NCBI GenBank assembly: GCA_020847445.1
Contig: JADLBY010000098.1
Span: 1-43,887, forward strand
Direction of reading: 5' to 3'
Source: Sphingomonadaceae bacterium
GTDB lineage: Bacteria > Pseudomonadota > Alphaproteobacteria > Sphingomonadales > Sphingomonadaceae
Length of the DNA: 43,887 nucleotides
Below are positions 35,610 to 43,887 of this stretch, in pieces; the stretch's first letter is position 1, and the number at the start of each line of letters is the position of its first letter. A program made the position numbers and the translations under genes. A model generated the notes under the pieces. The model was not told the DNA's origin and did no database searches. It was given only the letters and a program-made list of their open reading frames with translations.

Positions 35610-37907
35610 ATGACGGCACATTCGAAAATAGTCGAAATCAATCGCTCATCGGGCGATCCCGCTTCTGCTGAACCGGTTCTGGATGCCCATGAACACCCGG
35701 ACGAACAACCGGGCGAGGCCGATGCGACGGCGGATCAGCCGGAAGATTATTGGTATGAAGACGAGGCCACCCCGCCGCGTTCCTGGGGCAAAATCCTGAT
35801 CGCATCCGCGCTTGCAATGGCGGCAATTGGCTGGACCGGCTTTTTCCTGTGGGCCTATCTGGGCGAAATCGTCGCCGTGCCGGAGCCGACAAGGATAAGC
35901 GGGCTGATTGTCGAATGGTCGGCTCCGATGGCGGTTATCGGCGTGCTGTGGCTGCTCGCCATGCGCATGAGCACGACGGAAGCCAAACGCTTTGGCGATG
36001 TCGCGATGCAGTTGCGGACCGAAAGCGATGCCCTGCAGGCGCGCATGCGCAATGTGAACGGCGAAATTGCGCTGGCACGGTCGTTCCTTGCGGAAAATGC
36101 CAAGGAACTTGAATCGATTGGCCGCCTGTCGGCGCAACGCCTTACCGAAGCGGCCTCCATATTGTCGGCTGCGCTCAATGATTCGGACGAACGGGCCAGG
36201 ACGCTGCAGGTCGCCAGCAATGCGGCGGTCAGCAATCTTGAACAGTTGCGCAACCACCTGCCCGTCGTCACCAGCGCGGCAAAGGATGCCACGAACCAGA
36301 TCGGGATTGCAGGCAACACCGCCCATGGGCAGATTCAGGCGATTATCGGCACGTTGAAGGACATGGACGAGAGCGCCGCCAAAGCCGGGAGCGCGCTTGA
36401 GACGCTGGACAGGCGCGTCATCACCAGCACGGCATCGCTCGACGAAAAGCTGGCAACGGCCAGCGGCCAGCTGACCCAGTCTGTTGAAGAGTCCGAACGC
36501 CGCGCGAATGCCCTGCTGACAGCGCTGTCGTCGGGCGTTGGCGAAGCCGAACAACGGCTGATCGAAACGGCCGACCAGCTGGATAGCCGGATGGCGGCGA
36601 GCCATCAGCGGCTGGAAGGCAATCTGGGCAGCCTGAGCGAAGCCATCGCCCATCTGGAAGCGGTAAGCGATGCGCAGGATTCAACCAGCAGGGCACTGCT
36701 GGAACGGGTCAAGATGTCGATTTCGGAATGCCGGGACGAGGTCGCCAAATTTGGGGACGATGCCAGCGACCAGATCGCAAAGCTGGCCTTCGCTGTGTCT
36801 GCGCTCAACGATCGCGGCGACGAACTGGATGGCAAGCTCGCGACAACCCGGCAGCAAACCGATGCGCTGATCGGCAAGGCAGGCGAAATGCGGGCCGATC
36901 TTGAAGCTATCACAAACGAAACCGCAGCAAATCTTGTGACGAAGCTTGACCGGGTTTCGGAAATGTTTGCCGAGGTTCAGGCTGCCTTTGCGACTGTCAA
37001 CGGAGAGCTTTCGCAGGCGGATTCGGGCACGGAAGCGCTGATGCAGTCGGTGGCGTCGCTCGAACGGCTCGTATTGACCCAGAGCGAAACTGTCGGCGAA
37101 TTGAGCGAGCGCTCCTCGGCCTTTCTCACTTCGCAGCACGAGCAGACCGACATGCTGTCGGCGGCAATTCTGCACACACGATCCGCGCTTGAGGAATTGT
37201 CGGGCATCGCCAACGAACAATTGGTGGCGTCGCTTCTCAGGGTTCGTGAAACGACAAGGCAGGCCGCCGAAGCAAGCCGCACGATTGTCGATGAAGAATT
37301 GGCCGACGTTGCCGACAAGATAAACGAACGGGGTCGGCTTGCCATCGAAACGGCCGTCGACGATCAGGTCAAGGCGCTCGATGCGGCCATGCGTGAGGCA
37401 TTTGACCGCAATCTGACGCTGGCTAGCGATGTCGAGGAACGGATCGGCGCACAGCTCAAACTGGTCGACGAAATGGCGAGCAATTTGGAGCAGCGGGTGA
37501 ACGAGGCGCACACATCATTCGCCGGTATCGACGATGAAGGCTTTGCCCGTCGCATGGCGTTGCTGACCGAATCGTTGAATTCCGCCGCGATCGACGTGGC
37601 AAAAATCCTGTCGAACGAAGTGACCGATACCGCCTGGGCCGCCTATCTGAAGGGCGATCGCGGGGTGTTCACCCGCCGCGCAGTCCGCCTGCTCGACAGC
37701 GGCGAAGCGAAGATTATCGCCGCCCATTATGACGACGACGCCGAATTCCGCGAGCATGTGAACCGCTATATCCACGACTTTGAATCGATGATGCGCGTTC
37801 TGCTGAGCACCCGCGATGGCAATGCGATTGGCGTGACGCTGCTGTCGTCCGACGTCGGCAAGCTGTATGTTGCGCTTGCACAGGCAATCGAGCGCCTGCG
37901 GAGCTAG
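35610..37907 (+). CDS. Membrane-anchored coiled-coil protein of unknown function
   Basis: 765 aa. An acidic cytoplasmic N-terminus (about 1-58) is followed by two transmembrane helices (about 60-82, ILIASALAMAAIGWTGFFLW region, and 98-115, APMAVIGVLWLLAM). The next ~530 residues are almost entirely heptad-like helix rich in Ala, Glu, Thr and Ser, resembling a long coiled coil or apolipoprotein-like array. A distinct C-terminal domain (about 665-765) contains DTAWAAYLKGDRGVFTRRA and IIAAHYDDDAEFREHVNRY, which looks globular and conserved. There are no enzymatic motifs. It is divergent from the HPt-like gene and shares its DnaA-box promoter region. Possible roles are polar or division scaffolding; this is inference only. 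Confidence 0.8.
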   Translation: MTAHSKIVEINRSSGDPASAEPVLDAHEHPDEQPGEADATADQPEDYWYEDEATPPRSWGKILIASALAMAAIGWTGFFLWAYLGEIVAVPEPTRISGLIVEWSAPMAVIGVLWLLAMRMSTTEAKRFGDVAMQLRTESDALQARMRNVNGEIALARSFLAENAKELESIGRLSAQRLTEAASILSAALNDSDERARTLQVASNAAVSNLEQLRNHLPVVTSAAKDATNQIGIAGNTAHGQIQAIIGTLKDMDESAAKAGSALETLDRRVITSTASLDEKLATASGQLTQSVEESERRANALLTALSSGVGEAEQRLIETADQLDSRMAASHQRLEGNLGSLSEAIAHLEAVSDAQDSTSRALLERVKMSISECRDEVAKFGDDASDQIAKLAFAVSALNDRGDELDGKLATTRQQTDALIGKAGEMRADLEAITNETAANLVTKLDRVSEMFAEVQAAFATVNGELSQADSGTEALMQSVASLERLVLTQSETVGELSERSSAFLTSQHEQTDMLSAAILHTRSALEELSGIANEQLVASLLRVRETTRQAAEASRTIVDEELADVADKINERGRLAIETAVDDQVKALDAAMREAFDRNLTLASDVEERIGAQLKLVDEMASNLEQRVNEAHTSFAGIDDEGFARRMALLTESLNSAAIDVAKILSNEVTDTAWAAYLKGDRGVFTRRAVRLLDSGEAKIIAAHYDDDAEFREHVNRYIHDFESMMRVLLSTRDGNAIGVTLLSSDVGKLYVALAQAIERLRS

Positions 37908-37910
37908 GGA

Positions 37911-38192
37911 TCAGGCGCTGGCGTCGGGGCCGGCGATCAGGAAATCGAAGCTGTGTCGGTCGATCCAGTCATACACATAGCTGGCGTAGAACAGGCCGAA
38001 CAGCACCGCCGATAGCAATGTGGTCCGCAGAATGACCACGCCTGGCCGGAAATTTCCCGGCGCGCCGTCGGCTTGCCCCGGAACCTTTTCCAGCCCGAGT
38101 TCCTCATGGCTGCGCACACCTATCGGGAGTATCACAAAGGCGCTCAACACCCAGAAAAGCGCATAGATCGCGATGATCGACGTCCAGTTCAT
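37911..38192 (-). CDS. DUF1467 family membrane protein
   Basis: 93 aa with two transmembrane helices (SIIAIYALFWVLSAFVILPIG at about 5-25 and VVILRTTLLSAVLFGLFYAS at about 52-71). The loop RSHEELGLEKVPGQADGAPGNFRP is typical of the alphaproteobacterial DUF1467 family. The function is unknown. Its ATG overlaps the rnj stop (ATGA), so it is the last gene of the nuo-birA-coaX-rnj unit, an order common in alphaproteobacteria. It is convergent with the coiled-coil gene, 3 bp apart. Confidence 0.9.
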   Translation of the reverse strand: MNWTSIIAIYALFWVLSAFVILPIGVRSHEELGLEKVPGQADGAPGNFRPGVVILRTTLLSAVLFGLFYASYVYDWIDRHSFDFLIAGPDASA

Positions 38193-39832
38193 GCCGTTTC
38201 CACTATCAACACATCGACAATTGGCTTCTTGCCCGTCCAGCTTGTCGCCACGCGGCGAACGGCAAGCCGCAGATTTTCGCGCAAATCGCTCAAATCACCC
38301 CGCCAGTCGCGGACAGCTTTCTCAGCTGCCGCCGCCGCCTCGTCGAGGAAGTCGTCAACTTCCTCCTCGATCGGAATACCGTGCAGCCGGATCACCGGGT
38401 CGCCCAGCAGATTATTGTCGCCGTCGAGCGCAATGGCAACATTGATGATCCCGTACCAGGATAGCCGCCGACGCTGGGTCAGCGTTTCGCCATCCGATGC
38501 GATAATCGTATCGCCGTCGAGCACGAGCCGTCCGGTGCGCTCATGGCCCACCTGTTCGGGGCCGTCCGGCGCCAGACGGATGACATCGCCATTCGACTGG
38601 ACAATTGTTCTGGGCACGCCCTGCGACTGTGCGAACCGGGCCTGTTCGGCCATGTGGCGGCGTTCGCCATGCACCGGCACAAGGATTTCCGGCCTGACCC
38701 ATCCGTAAAGCTGCGCCAGTTCCGACCGCCCCGGATGCCCCGACACATGAACATGCCCCTGCTTTTCGGTGACCATGATGATGTTCCGGCGCGCCAACTG
38801 GTTCATGACGTGGCCGATGGCCATTTCATTCCCGGGAATCTGCTTTGAGGAAAAAATCACGGTATCGCCAGCTTCCAGCTTCACCGGATGATTGCCCTCC
38901 GCGATCCGCGCCAAGGCAGCCCGCGCCTCGCCCTGCCCGCCGGTTGCAACAACCATCACCTGATTGCGGGGAATGTCATCGACCGCTTCCATGTCGACGG
39001 TTTCAGGCAGATTCTTGAGATATCCGGTTGCCTGCGACGCTTCGACAATCTTGTGCAATGATCGCCCGGCGAAACATAATTTGCGTCCGGCCTCGCGCGC
39101 GACATCGGCCAGCGTCTGCAACCGCGCACTATTTGACGCAAAGGTTGTCACAACCACCCTGCCCCGCGCCTCGCTGACAAATTTCAGCAAATCCGCGCGC
39201 ACGCTCGCCTCGCTGCCGCTGGGATTGGCATTGAAGACATTGGTTGAATCGCAAACCATGGCGAGAACGCCTTCGTCACCAATCGCCGTCAGTTGCTCCG
39301 CACCTGCGGGCGTTCCGAGTATCGGATCCTCGTCCAGCTTCCAGTCGCCAGTGTGGAAGACCTTGCCATAAGGGGTGTCGATCACCAGCGCGCTCATTTC
39401 GAGGATCGAATGCGCCAGCGGCACGAAGCGGATGTCGAACGGCCCCAGATTGATCTGGCCTTCCATCGGCACGATGTTCAGTTCGACGTCGTCCGATATG
39501 CCCTGTTCTTCGAGTTTCCCCTGAATCAGCGCCGCAGTGAACGGCGTGGCATATAGCGGCACACCAAGGTCAGCGGCGAGATAGGGGACAGCGCCGATAT
39601 GATCCTCATGCCCGTGGGTCAGGACAATGCCCAACAGGTCGGCCTTGCGGTCTTCGATAAATTCCAGATCGGGCATGATCAGATCGATACCCGGATAGTC
39701 TTCATGGCCGAAGGTCACACCCAGATCGACCATGATCCATTTGCCCTGACAGCCATAGAGATTGGCGTTCATGCCAATCTCGTCCGACCCGCCAAGCGCG
39801 AGGAACAGCAATTCGTTTTTCGGATTTGTCAT
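38189..39832 (-). CDS. rnj: Ribonuclease J
   Basis: 547 aa metallo-beta-lactamase/beta-CASP nuclease with 5'-3' exonuclease and endonuclease activity in rRNA and mRNA processing. The zinc-binding motif is [19 protein letters not shown], followed by [31 protein letters not shown] and VCDSTN; the beta-CASP part includes [12 protein letters not shown] and [11 protein letters not shown]. The length and the start near [19 protein letters not shown] match the alphaproteobacterial enzymes. It overlaps coaX by four bases upstream and DUF1467 by four downstream. Confidence 0.96.
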   Translation of the reverse strand: MTNPKNELLFLALGGSDEIGMNANLYGCQGKWIMVDLGVTFGHEDYPGIDLIMPDLEFIEDRKADLLGIVLTHGHEDHIGAVPYLAADLGVPLYATPFTAALIQGKLEEQGISDDVELNIVPMEGQINLGPFDIRFVPLAHSILEMSALVIDTPYGKVFHTGDWKLDEDPILGTPAGAEQLTAIGDEGVLAMVCDSTNVFNANPSGSEASVRADLLKFVSEARGRVVVTTFASNSARLQTLADVAREAGRKLCFAGRSLHKIVEASQATGYLKNLPETVDMEAVDDIPRNQVMVVATGGQGEARAALARIAEGNHPVKLEAGDTVIFSSKQIPGNEMAIGHVMNQLARRNIIMVTEKQGHVHVSGHPGRSELAQLYGWVRPEILVPVHGERRHMAEQARFAQSQGVPRTIVQSNGDVIRLAPDGPEQVGHERTGRLVLDGDTIIASDGETLTQRRRLSWYGIINVAIALDGDNNLLGDPVIRLHGIPIEEEVDDFLDEAAAAAEKAVRDWRGDLSDLRENLRLAVRRVATSWTGKKPIVDVLIVETA

Positions 39833-40617
39833 GCCCCGCTTTCGCGGTTTGCATAGAGCTTGGCAAGCCCGCGCAAGGTCAAATCGGGCTCAACCCTGTC
39901 GAATAGATGGCTATGTTGCTGGAACAGGGCGGCAAGGCCGCCGGTCGCGATGACCTTCACCGGCCTGTTGATCTCTGCTTTCATGCGCCCGAGCAGACCT
40001 TCGATCAGCCCGACATAACCGAAATAGATGCCGATCTGCATTTGCCCCACCGTGTCGCGGCCGATCACGCTTTGCGACGGTGGCGGTTCGATGGCGATGC
40101 GCGGCAGCATCGCGGCGGCATTATAGAGCGCGTCGAGCGAAAGGTTGATACCCGGCGCAATGCTGCCACCCAGATAGGATCCATCGGCGCCGATATGATC
40201 GAAGGTTGTGGCAGTGCCAAAACTGATGACAATCTTGTCTACACCCGGTTCCAGCGCCTGTGCGGCGATGGCGTTGACCGCACGGTCCGCTCCCAGCGCG
40301 CGTGGCTCGTCAACCTTCAATGCGATACCCCAGCCCACAGGTTCGCGCCCGGCGACAAGTGCATCGATGCCGAAATATTTTCGGGCAAGAACCTGCAGGT
40401 TGTGCAGCGCGCGCGGCACCACGGTTGCGATGATCACTGCATCGATTTCGCTCCGCTTGTGCCCCTCCATCTGCAGCAACTGGTCAAGCCAGACGGCATA
40501 TTCGTCGGCCGTGCGCCGGGCGTCGGTCGCGATCCGCCAGCGTTGCACGATTTCACCCGCAGCATCGACCAGCGCAAATTTGACGTTGGTGTTGCCGTTA
40601 TCAACCGCAAGAAGCAT
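39829..40617 (-). CDS. coaX: Type III pantothenate kinase
   Basis: 262 aa ASKHA-fold kinase catalysing the first step of coenzyme A synthesis. The phosphate-binding motif is [15 protein letters not shown] at the very start, followed by [21 protein letters not shown] and the adenosine loop [13 protein letters not shown] 40617 is chosen over GTG 40623 because AAGGA is 8 nt upstream, ideal for the ATG and too close for the GTG. Its stop overlaps the rnj start. Close linkage to birA is common; both serve cofactor metabolism. Confidence 0.95.
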   Translation of the reverse strand: MLLAVDNGNTNVKFALVDAAGEIVQRWRIATDARRTADEYAVWLDQLLQMEGHKRSEIDAVIIATVVPRALHNLQVLARKYFGIDALVAGREPVGWGIALKVDEPRALGADRAVNAIAAQALEPGVDKIVISFGTATTFDHIGADGSYLGGSIAPGINLSLDALYNAAAMLPRIAIEPPPSQSVIGRDTVGQMQIGIYFGYVGLIEGLLGRMKAEINRPVKVIATGGLAALFQQHSHLFDRVEPDLTLRGLAKLYANRESGA

Positions 40618-40631
40618 CGCCACTGTCCTTG

Positions 40632-41339
40632 TTAGATCAGGAATATATCGGCCGCGTGAATGGCACGGATTTCGCTGTCCGCCAAGCGCAGCCTGAGCGC
40701 GCCATCATCGCTGAGCCCCGCAAAAAGCCCGTCGATCTGCTCACCGTCAGGAAGATTGACGCGCAGTGCGGTGCCTTTGGGATGCGCCGCCGCTTCCCAG
40801 GCACGTAGCAGGTTGGCCAGAGGCTGCTGCCGCCACTGCTGCAACCGGGATGCGAACTGGTCGGCCAATATCTCGCAGACCGCTTGCGCAGCGGGCGGGT
40901 TGGCGCCCAGTGCGCCAAGATCGCTGACAGGGCGTCCGATATCCACCGGATGCCAGACCAGATTGATGCCAAAACCAGCGACAATCGCATCGCCCGCCCG
41001 TTCGAGCAGGATGCCGCACAGTTTTTGCCCATTGGCTGACAGCACATCATTGGGCCATTTCAGCTGGATCGCGACGTCCGGTGCAATCAGCCCGATCGTG
41101 TCATGGGCGGCAAGTGCCGCGACGAAAGCCAGCGTTGATGGCGACGAATCACCGGGCACGAGCCGCGCGATCGTGCTCGCATAGAGGTTGCCTGCCGGGC
41201 TGGCCCAGTCTCGGCCCATTCGCCCCCGGCCACCACCCTGCTGGTCGGCGCGCAACCACAGGCCCTCTGGTGCGCCCGCAGCAGCGCGCGCAAGCAGATC
41301 GGCGTTGGTGGAACCGGTCAGCGCGACCTGCTCGAACAA
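40632..41339 (-). CDS. birA: Biotin--[acetyl-CoA-carboxylase] ligase
   Basis: 235 aa. It attaches biotin to the biotin carrier protein of acetyl-CoA carboxylase. Motifs: [29 protein letters not shown] (the adenylate loop), [20 protein letters not shown] and [10 protein letters not shown], then a small C-terminal SH3-like domain. There is no N-terminal DNA-binding domain, so it is an enzyme only and not a repressor. The start is uncertain: TTG 41339 is the nearest conventional codon, and ATT at 41342 one codon earlier fits homologues that begin Ile/Met-x-Phe-Glu. It follows nuoN by only 5 bp. Confidence 0.93.
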   Translation of the reverse strand: MFEQVALTGSTNADLLARAAAGAPEGLWLRADQQGGGRGRMGRDWASPAGNLYASTIARLVPGDSSPSTLAFVAALAAHDTIGLIAPDVAIQLKWPNDVLSANGQKLCGILLERAGDAIVAGFGINLVWHPVDIGRPVSDLGALGANPPAAQAVCEILADQFASRLQQWRQQPLANLLRAWEAAAHPKGTALRVNLPDGEQIDGLFAGLSDDGALRLRLADSEIRAIHAADIFLI

Positions 41340-41344
41340 AATGC

Positions 41345-42787
41345 TCAGAACAAGGCTCCGGCGGCTTGCGCGGTTACCGCTGTCAGTGCGGGGATGGCGA
41401 AATAGCCCAGCGGTGAAACTGCGAGCGCCAATACGCCGCCGCTCCAGCGCAGCAGTCCGTCATCGGCTGAAGCCAGCTTGTCGGCCGGTTCGTCAAAATA
41501 CATCGTCTTGACGACCTTCAGATAATAATAGGCACCGATTACCGACGCCGCGACACCGATGATGGCGAGCGGGAACAGCCCTGCCGCCACCGCCGCATTG
41601 AACACCACCAGCTTTCCCCAGAAGCCGAAAAGTGGCGGAATACCGGCGAGGCTGAACATGAACACCGCAAATACCGCCGCAAGCAAAGGCTGCGATTTTG
41701 AAAGCCCGGCAATATCCGCCATGCCTTCCTTCATTTCGCCGTCACGGCCCTTCAACTGCATCAGGCAGATGAACCCGCCCAGCGTCATCGCGACATAGAT
41801 GGCGAGATAGACGAGCATGGCCGAAACCCCCTGCTCGGTGCCGGCGGCCAACCCGATCAGCAGAAATCCGACATTGTTGATCGAGCTATAGGCCAGCAGG
41901 CGTTTGAGGTTTTGCTGACCAATCGCCCCGACCGCACCGATGATGATCGACATCAGCGCAACGACTCTCACGATCTGCTGCCACGCCTGCACCTGATTGC
42001 CGAATGCCTCAACGACGATGCGAATAAGGAGCGCGCTGGCGGCAACCTTGGGCGCGCTGGCGAAGAAGGCAGTCACCGGCGTCGGTGCGCCTTCATACAC
42101 GTCGGGCGTCCACATATGGAATGGTGCGGCGCTGATCTTGAAGGCAAGTCCCGAGAGAACGAAGACCAGTCCGAAAAGCAGGCCCATGCCGATATCGCCG
42201 GTCATCGCCTTGCCGATGGTTTCAAAGCTGGTCGATCCGGTGAAGCCGTAGAGCAGCGACATGCCGAACAGCAATATGCCGCTGGCGAGCGCGCCAAGGA
42301 CAAAATATTTGAGCCCCGCTTCTGCCGAGCGCCCATCGTTGCGGGCAAAGCTCGCAAGGACATAGGCGGCGAGACTGTTGAGTTCGAGGCCGATATAGAG
42401 CGTCAGCAGGTCGGTGGCCGAAACCATCACCCCCATGCCGACGGCGGCAAGGATGATCAGCACCGGATATTCGGCGCGCATCGCGCCCATTCGTTCGAGC
42501 GCCCTGGGCGCGATCATCAGCGACACAGCCGCTGCGAAATAGATCAGGATCTTCGCAAAACTGCCAAAGGCATCGGCGCGGTACAGGCCATCAAAGGCCG
42601 AGACGTCGGTTCCGGCGCACAGATAATGCACCGCATAGGCACCGGCGCCGACCAGCGCCGCGACTGACAACAGGCTGACCAGGCGACCGGCTTCCTGCCG
42701 CCATGCGGCAATGATCAGCAGCACGAGGCTCGAAAAGCTGAGGATCAGCTCCGGACGGACCAGCGAGAGCGAGGTTGAAAGGTCCAT
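41345..42787 (-). CDS. nuoN: NADH-quinone oxidoreductase subunit N
   Basis: 480 aa antiporter-like subunit of complex I with about 14 transmembrane helices, forming one of the proton channels. Recognisable stretches: LLTLYIGLELNSLAAYVLASFARND with the channel Glu, MWTPDVYEGAPTPVTAFFASAPKVAASALLI, and NLKRLLAYSSINNVGFLLIG. The start ATG shares a base with the nuoM stop (TAATG), as usual at the end of the nuo operon. Confidence 0.97.
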   Translation of the reverse strand: MDLSTSLSLVRPELILSFSSLVLLIIAAWRQEAGRLVSLLSVAALVGAGAYAVHYLCAGTDVSAFDGLYRADAFGSFAKILIYFAAAVSLMIAPRALERMGAMRAEYPVLIILAAVGMGVMVSATDLLTLYIGLELNSLAAYVLASFARNDGRSAEAGLKYFVLGALASGILLFGMSLLYGFTGSTSFETIGKAMTGDIGMGLLFGLVFVLSGLAFKISAAPFHMWTPDVYEGAPTPVTAFFASAPKVAASALLIRIVVEAFGNQVQAWQQIVRVVALMSIIIGAVGAIGQQNLKRLLAYSSINNVGFLLIGLAAGTEQGVSAMLVYLAIYVAMTLGGFICLMQLKGRDGEMKEGMADIAGLSKSQPLLAAVFAVFMFSLAGIPPLFGFWGKLVVFNAAVAAGLFPLAIIGVAASVIGAYYYLKVVKTMYFDEPADKLASADDGLLRWSGGVLALAVSPLGYFAIPALTAVTAQAAGALF

Positions 42788-43887
42788 TAGTGTGCGGCCC
42801 CCTCTGGCCCTGAAACTTTAGAGTTCGCATGTTCGCCGCCATGCGCTTGCACGCGATATCTGGCGGTCGTCTTGTCATGTTCCTTGAGCTTGCTGTCGCC
42901 CGCAGGGGCCGCGCGCTCAATCCGTTCTACGATTGTCGCGACGTCGCGGCGGATGGGGCTGAGGAAAGTTTCGGGATAGACACCCATCCACAGCACGGCC
43001 GCAGCAATCGGGGCCAGCAGCCACAATTCGCGATTGTCCAGATCGGGCATCGCTGCAGCATCGGCATTCACCTGCTCGCCAAAGGCCACGCGGCGATAGA
43101 GATAGAGCATATAGGCTGCGCCAAGGATGATACCCGTGGTCGCGATCAGCGTTGCCCAGGTCGACACCTTGTATGCGCCCGCCAGCGAGAGGAATTCACC
43201 CACAAAACCGCTGGTTCCGGGCAGTCCGACGCTCGCCATGGTGAACAGCATGAAGAACAGCGCATATTTGGGCATGTTGATGCTGAGCCCGCCATAACGG
43301 CTGATCTCGCGCGTGTGCAGCCGGTCGTAGATCACCCCGACGCACAGGAAGAGCGCGCCCGAAACAAGCCCGTGGCTGAGCATGACGATGATCGCGCCTT
43401 CGATACCCTGCTGGTTGAAGGTGAACAGCCCGACCGTCACGATCGCCATATGCGCGACCGAGCTATAGGCGATCAGCTTCTTCATATCGTCCTGCACCAG
43501 CGCGACAAGGCTGGTATAGACCACCGCCACCATCGACAGCCCGAAGATCAGCCAGATGAACTGCGCCGATGCCTCGGGGAACATCGGCAGTGAGAAGCGC
43601 AGGAAGCCATAGCCGCCCATCTTCAGCAATACGCCGGCCAGGATCACCGAGCCTGCCGTCGGCGCCTGAACGTGCGCGTCGGGAAGCCAGGTGTGCACCG
43701 GCCACATCGGCATCTTGACGGCGAAAGAGGCAAAGAAGGCGAGCCACAATATCGTCTGCGCCTGTGGCGGGAAATCATGGTTGAGCAGAGTCGGTATATC
43801 TGCCGTTCCCGCTTGCTGGATCATCCACAGCATCGCCAGCAGCATGAAGACCGAGCCGAGCAGCGTATAGAGGAAGAATTTGTAGGA
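42787..43887 (-). CDS. nuoM: NADH-quinone oxidoreductase subunit M, 5' end outside window
   Basis: 367 codons of the C-terminal part are present, open to the right edge (first visible residues [20 protein letters not shown]). Proton-pumping subunit of complex I. Conserved segments: [57 protein letters not shown] and [12 protein letters not shown]. The C-terminus has a long hydrophilic tail after the last helix. The rest of nuoM and the upstream nuo genes must lie to the right. Confidence 0.97.
   Translation of the reverse strand, partial: SYKFFLYTLLGSVFMLLAMLWMIQQAGTADIPTLLNHDFPPQAQTILWLAFFASFAVKMPMWPVHTWLPDAHVQAPTAGSVILAGVLLKMGGYGFLRFSLPMFPEASAQFIWLIFGLSMVAVVYTSLVALVQDDMKKLIAYSSVAHMAIVTVGLFTFNQQGIEGAIIVMLSHGLVSGALFLCVGVIYDRLHTREISRYGGLSINMPKYALFFMLFTMASVGLPGTSGFVGEFLSLAGAYKVSTWATLIATTGIILGAAYMLYLYRRVAFGEQVNADAAAMPDLDNRELWLLAPIAAAVLWMGVYPETFLSPIRRDVATIVERIERAAPAGDSKLKEHDKTTARYRVQAHGGEHANSKVSGPEGAAH

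Overview
The window is a GC-rich, densely packed chromosomal segment of an alphaproteobacterium, most likely a member of the Sphingomonadaceae (Sphingopyxis/Sphingorhabdus-like). The evidence is the set of family-typical genes (ribonuclease J, CoaX, DUF1467, DUF2336, a trp-moa-lexA chain, a PA0069-type radical SAM protein), a GTTC-N7-GTTC SOS box of the alphaproteobacterial type, and a CtrA-type TTAA-N7-TTAAC box. I see no tRNA, rRNA, CRISPR array, insertion sequence or prophage gene. The content is mostly core metabolism and housekeeping.

Layout, left to right. (1) 1-2615, minus: electron-transfer flavoprotein-ubiquinone oxidoreductase followed by a secreted TPR protein that runs off the left edge. 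(2) 2722-6916, plus: a degenerate uracil-DNA-glycosylase-like protein, a periplasmic lytic transglycosylase and MoaB in one overlapping operon, then a radical SAM protein. (3) 6917-15096, minus: DUF1330 protein, acyl-CoA synthetase, dnaE, glutathione peroxidase, and the lipoprotein-release ABC transporter lolD/lolC. (4) 15097-15527: a 431-bp gene-free stretch holding a strong intrinsic terminator (possible sRNA), an RpoH-like promoter and a three-hairpin, ROSE-like leader in front of an Hsp20 gene. (5) 16073-19038, minus: pyrG, secG, tpiA. (6) 19196-27827, plus: a PpiD-like chaperone, trpE-trpG-trpD-trpC, a small unknown gene, moaC, moeA and SOS-controlled lexA. (7) comEC (minus), whose 3' end runs back into lexA, then gltA (plus). 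(8) 31610-37907: an accessory signalling cluster. (9) 37911 to the right end, minus: nuoM-nuoN-birA-coaX-rnj-DUF1467, coupled by tiny overlaps.

The most unusual part is the 31610-37907 cluster. It encodes an HPt-like protein whose phospho-accepting His is Tyr, a histidine-kinase-like protein whose HisKA His is Ser but whose ATPase boxes are intact, a DUF2336-like helical protein, a membrane protein with a soluble nucleotidyltransferase-like front half, and a divergent membrane-anchored coiled-coil protein. Two minus-strand promoters in it share the layout TTAACC-N10-AT-rich -10. One carries a perfect CtrA box and the other a perfect DnaA box. My inference is a cell-cycle-controlled module built from phosphorelay folds that no longer use the usual phospho-histidines. 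The sequence shows the residues and sites directly; the function is not demonstrated.

The second candidate for a new regulatory element is the hsp20 leader, where heat-shock transcription and a heat-melting ribosome-site hairpin appear to be stacked.
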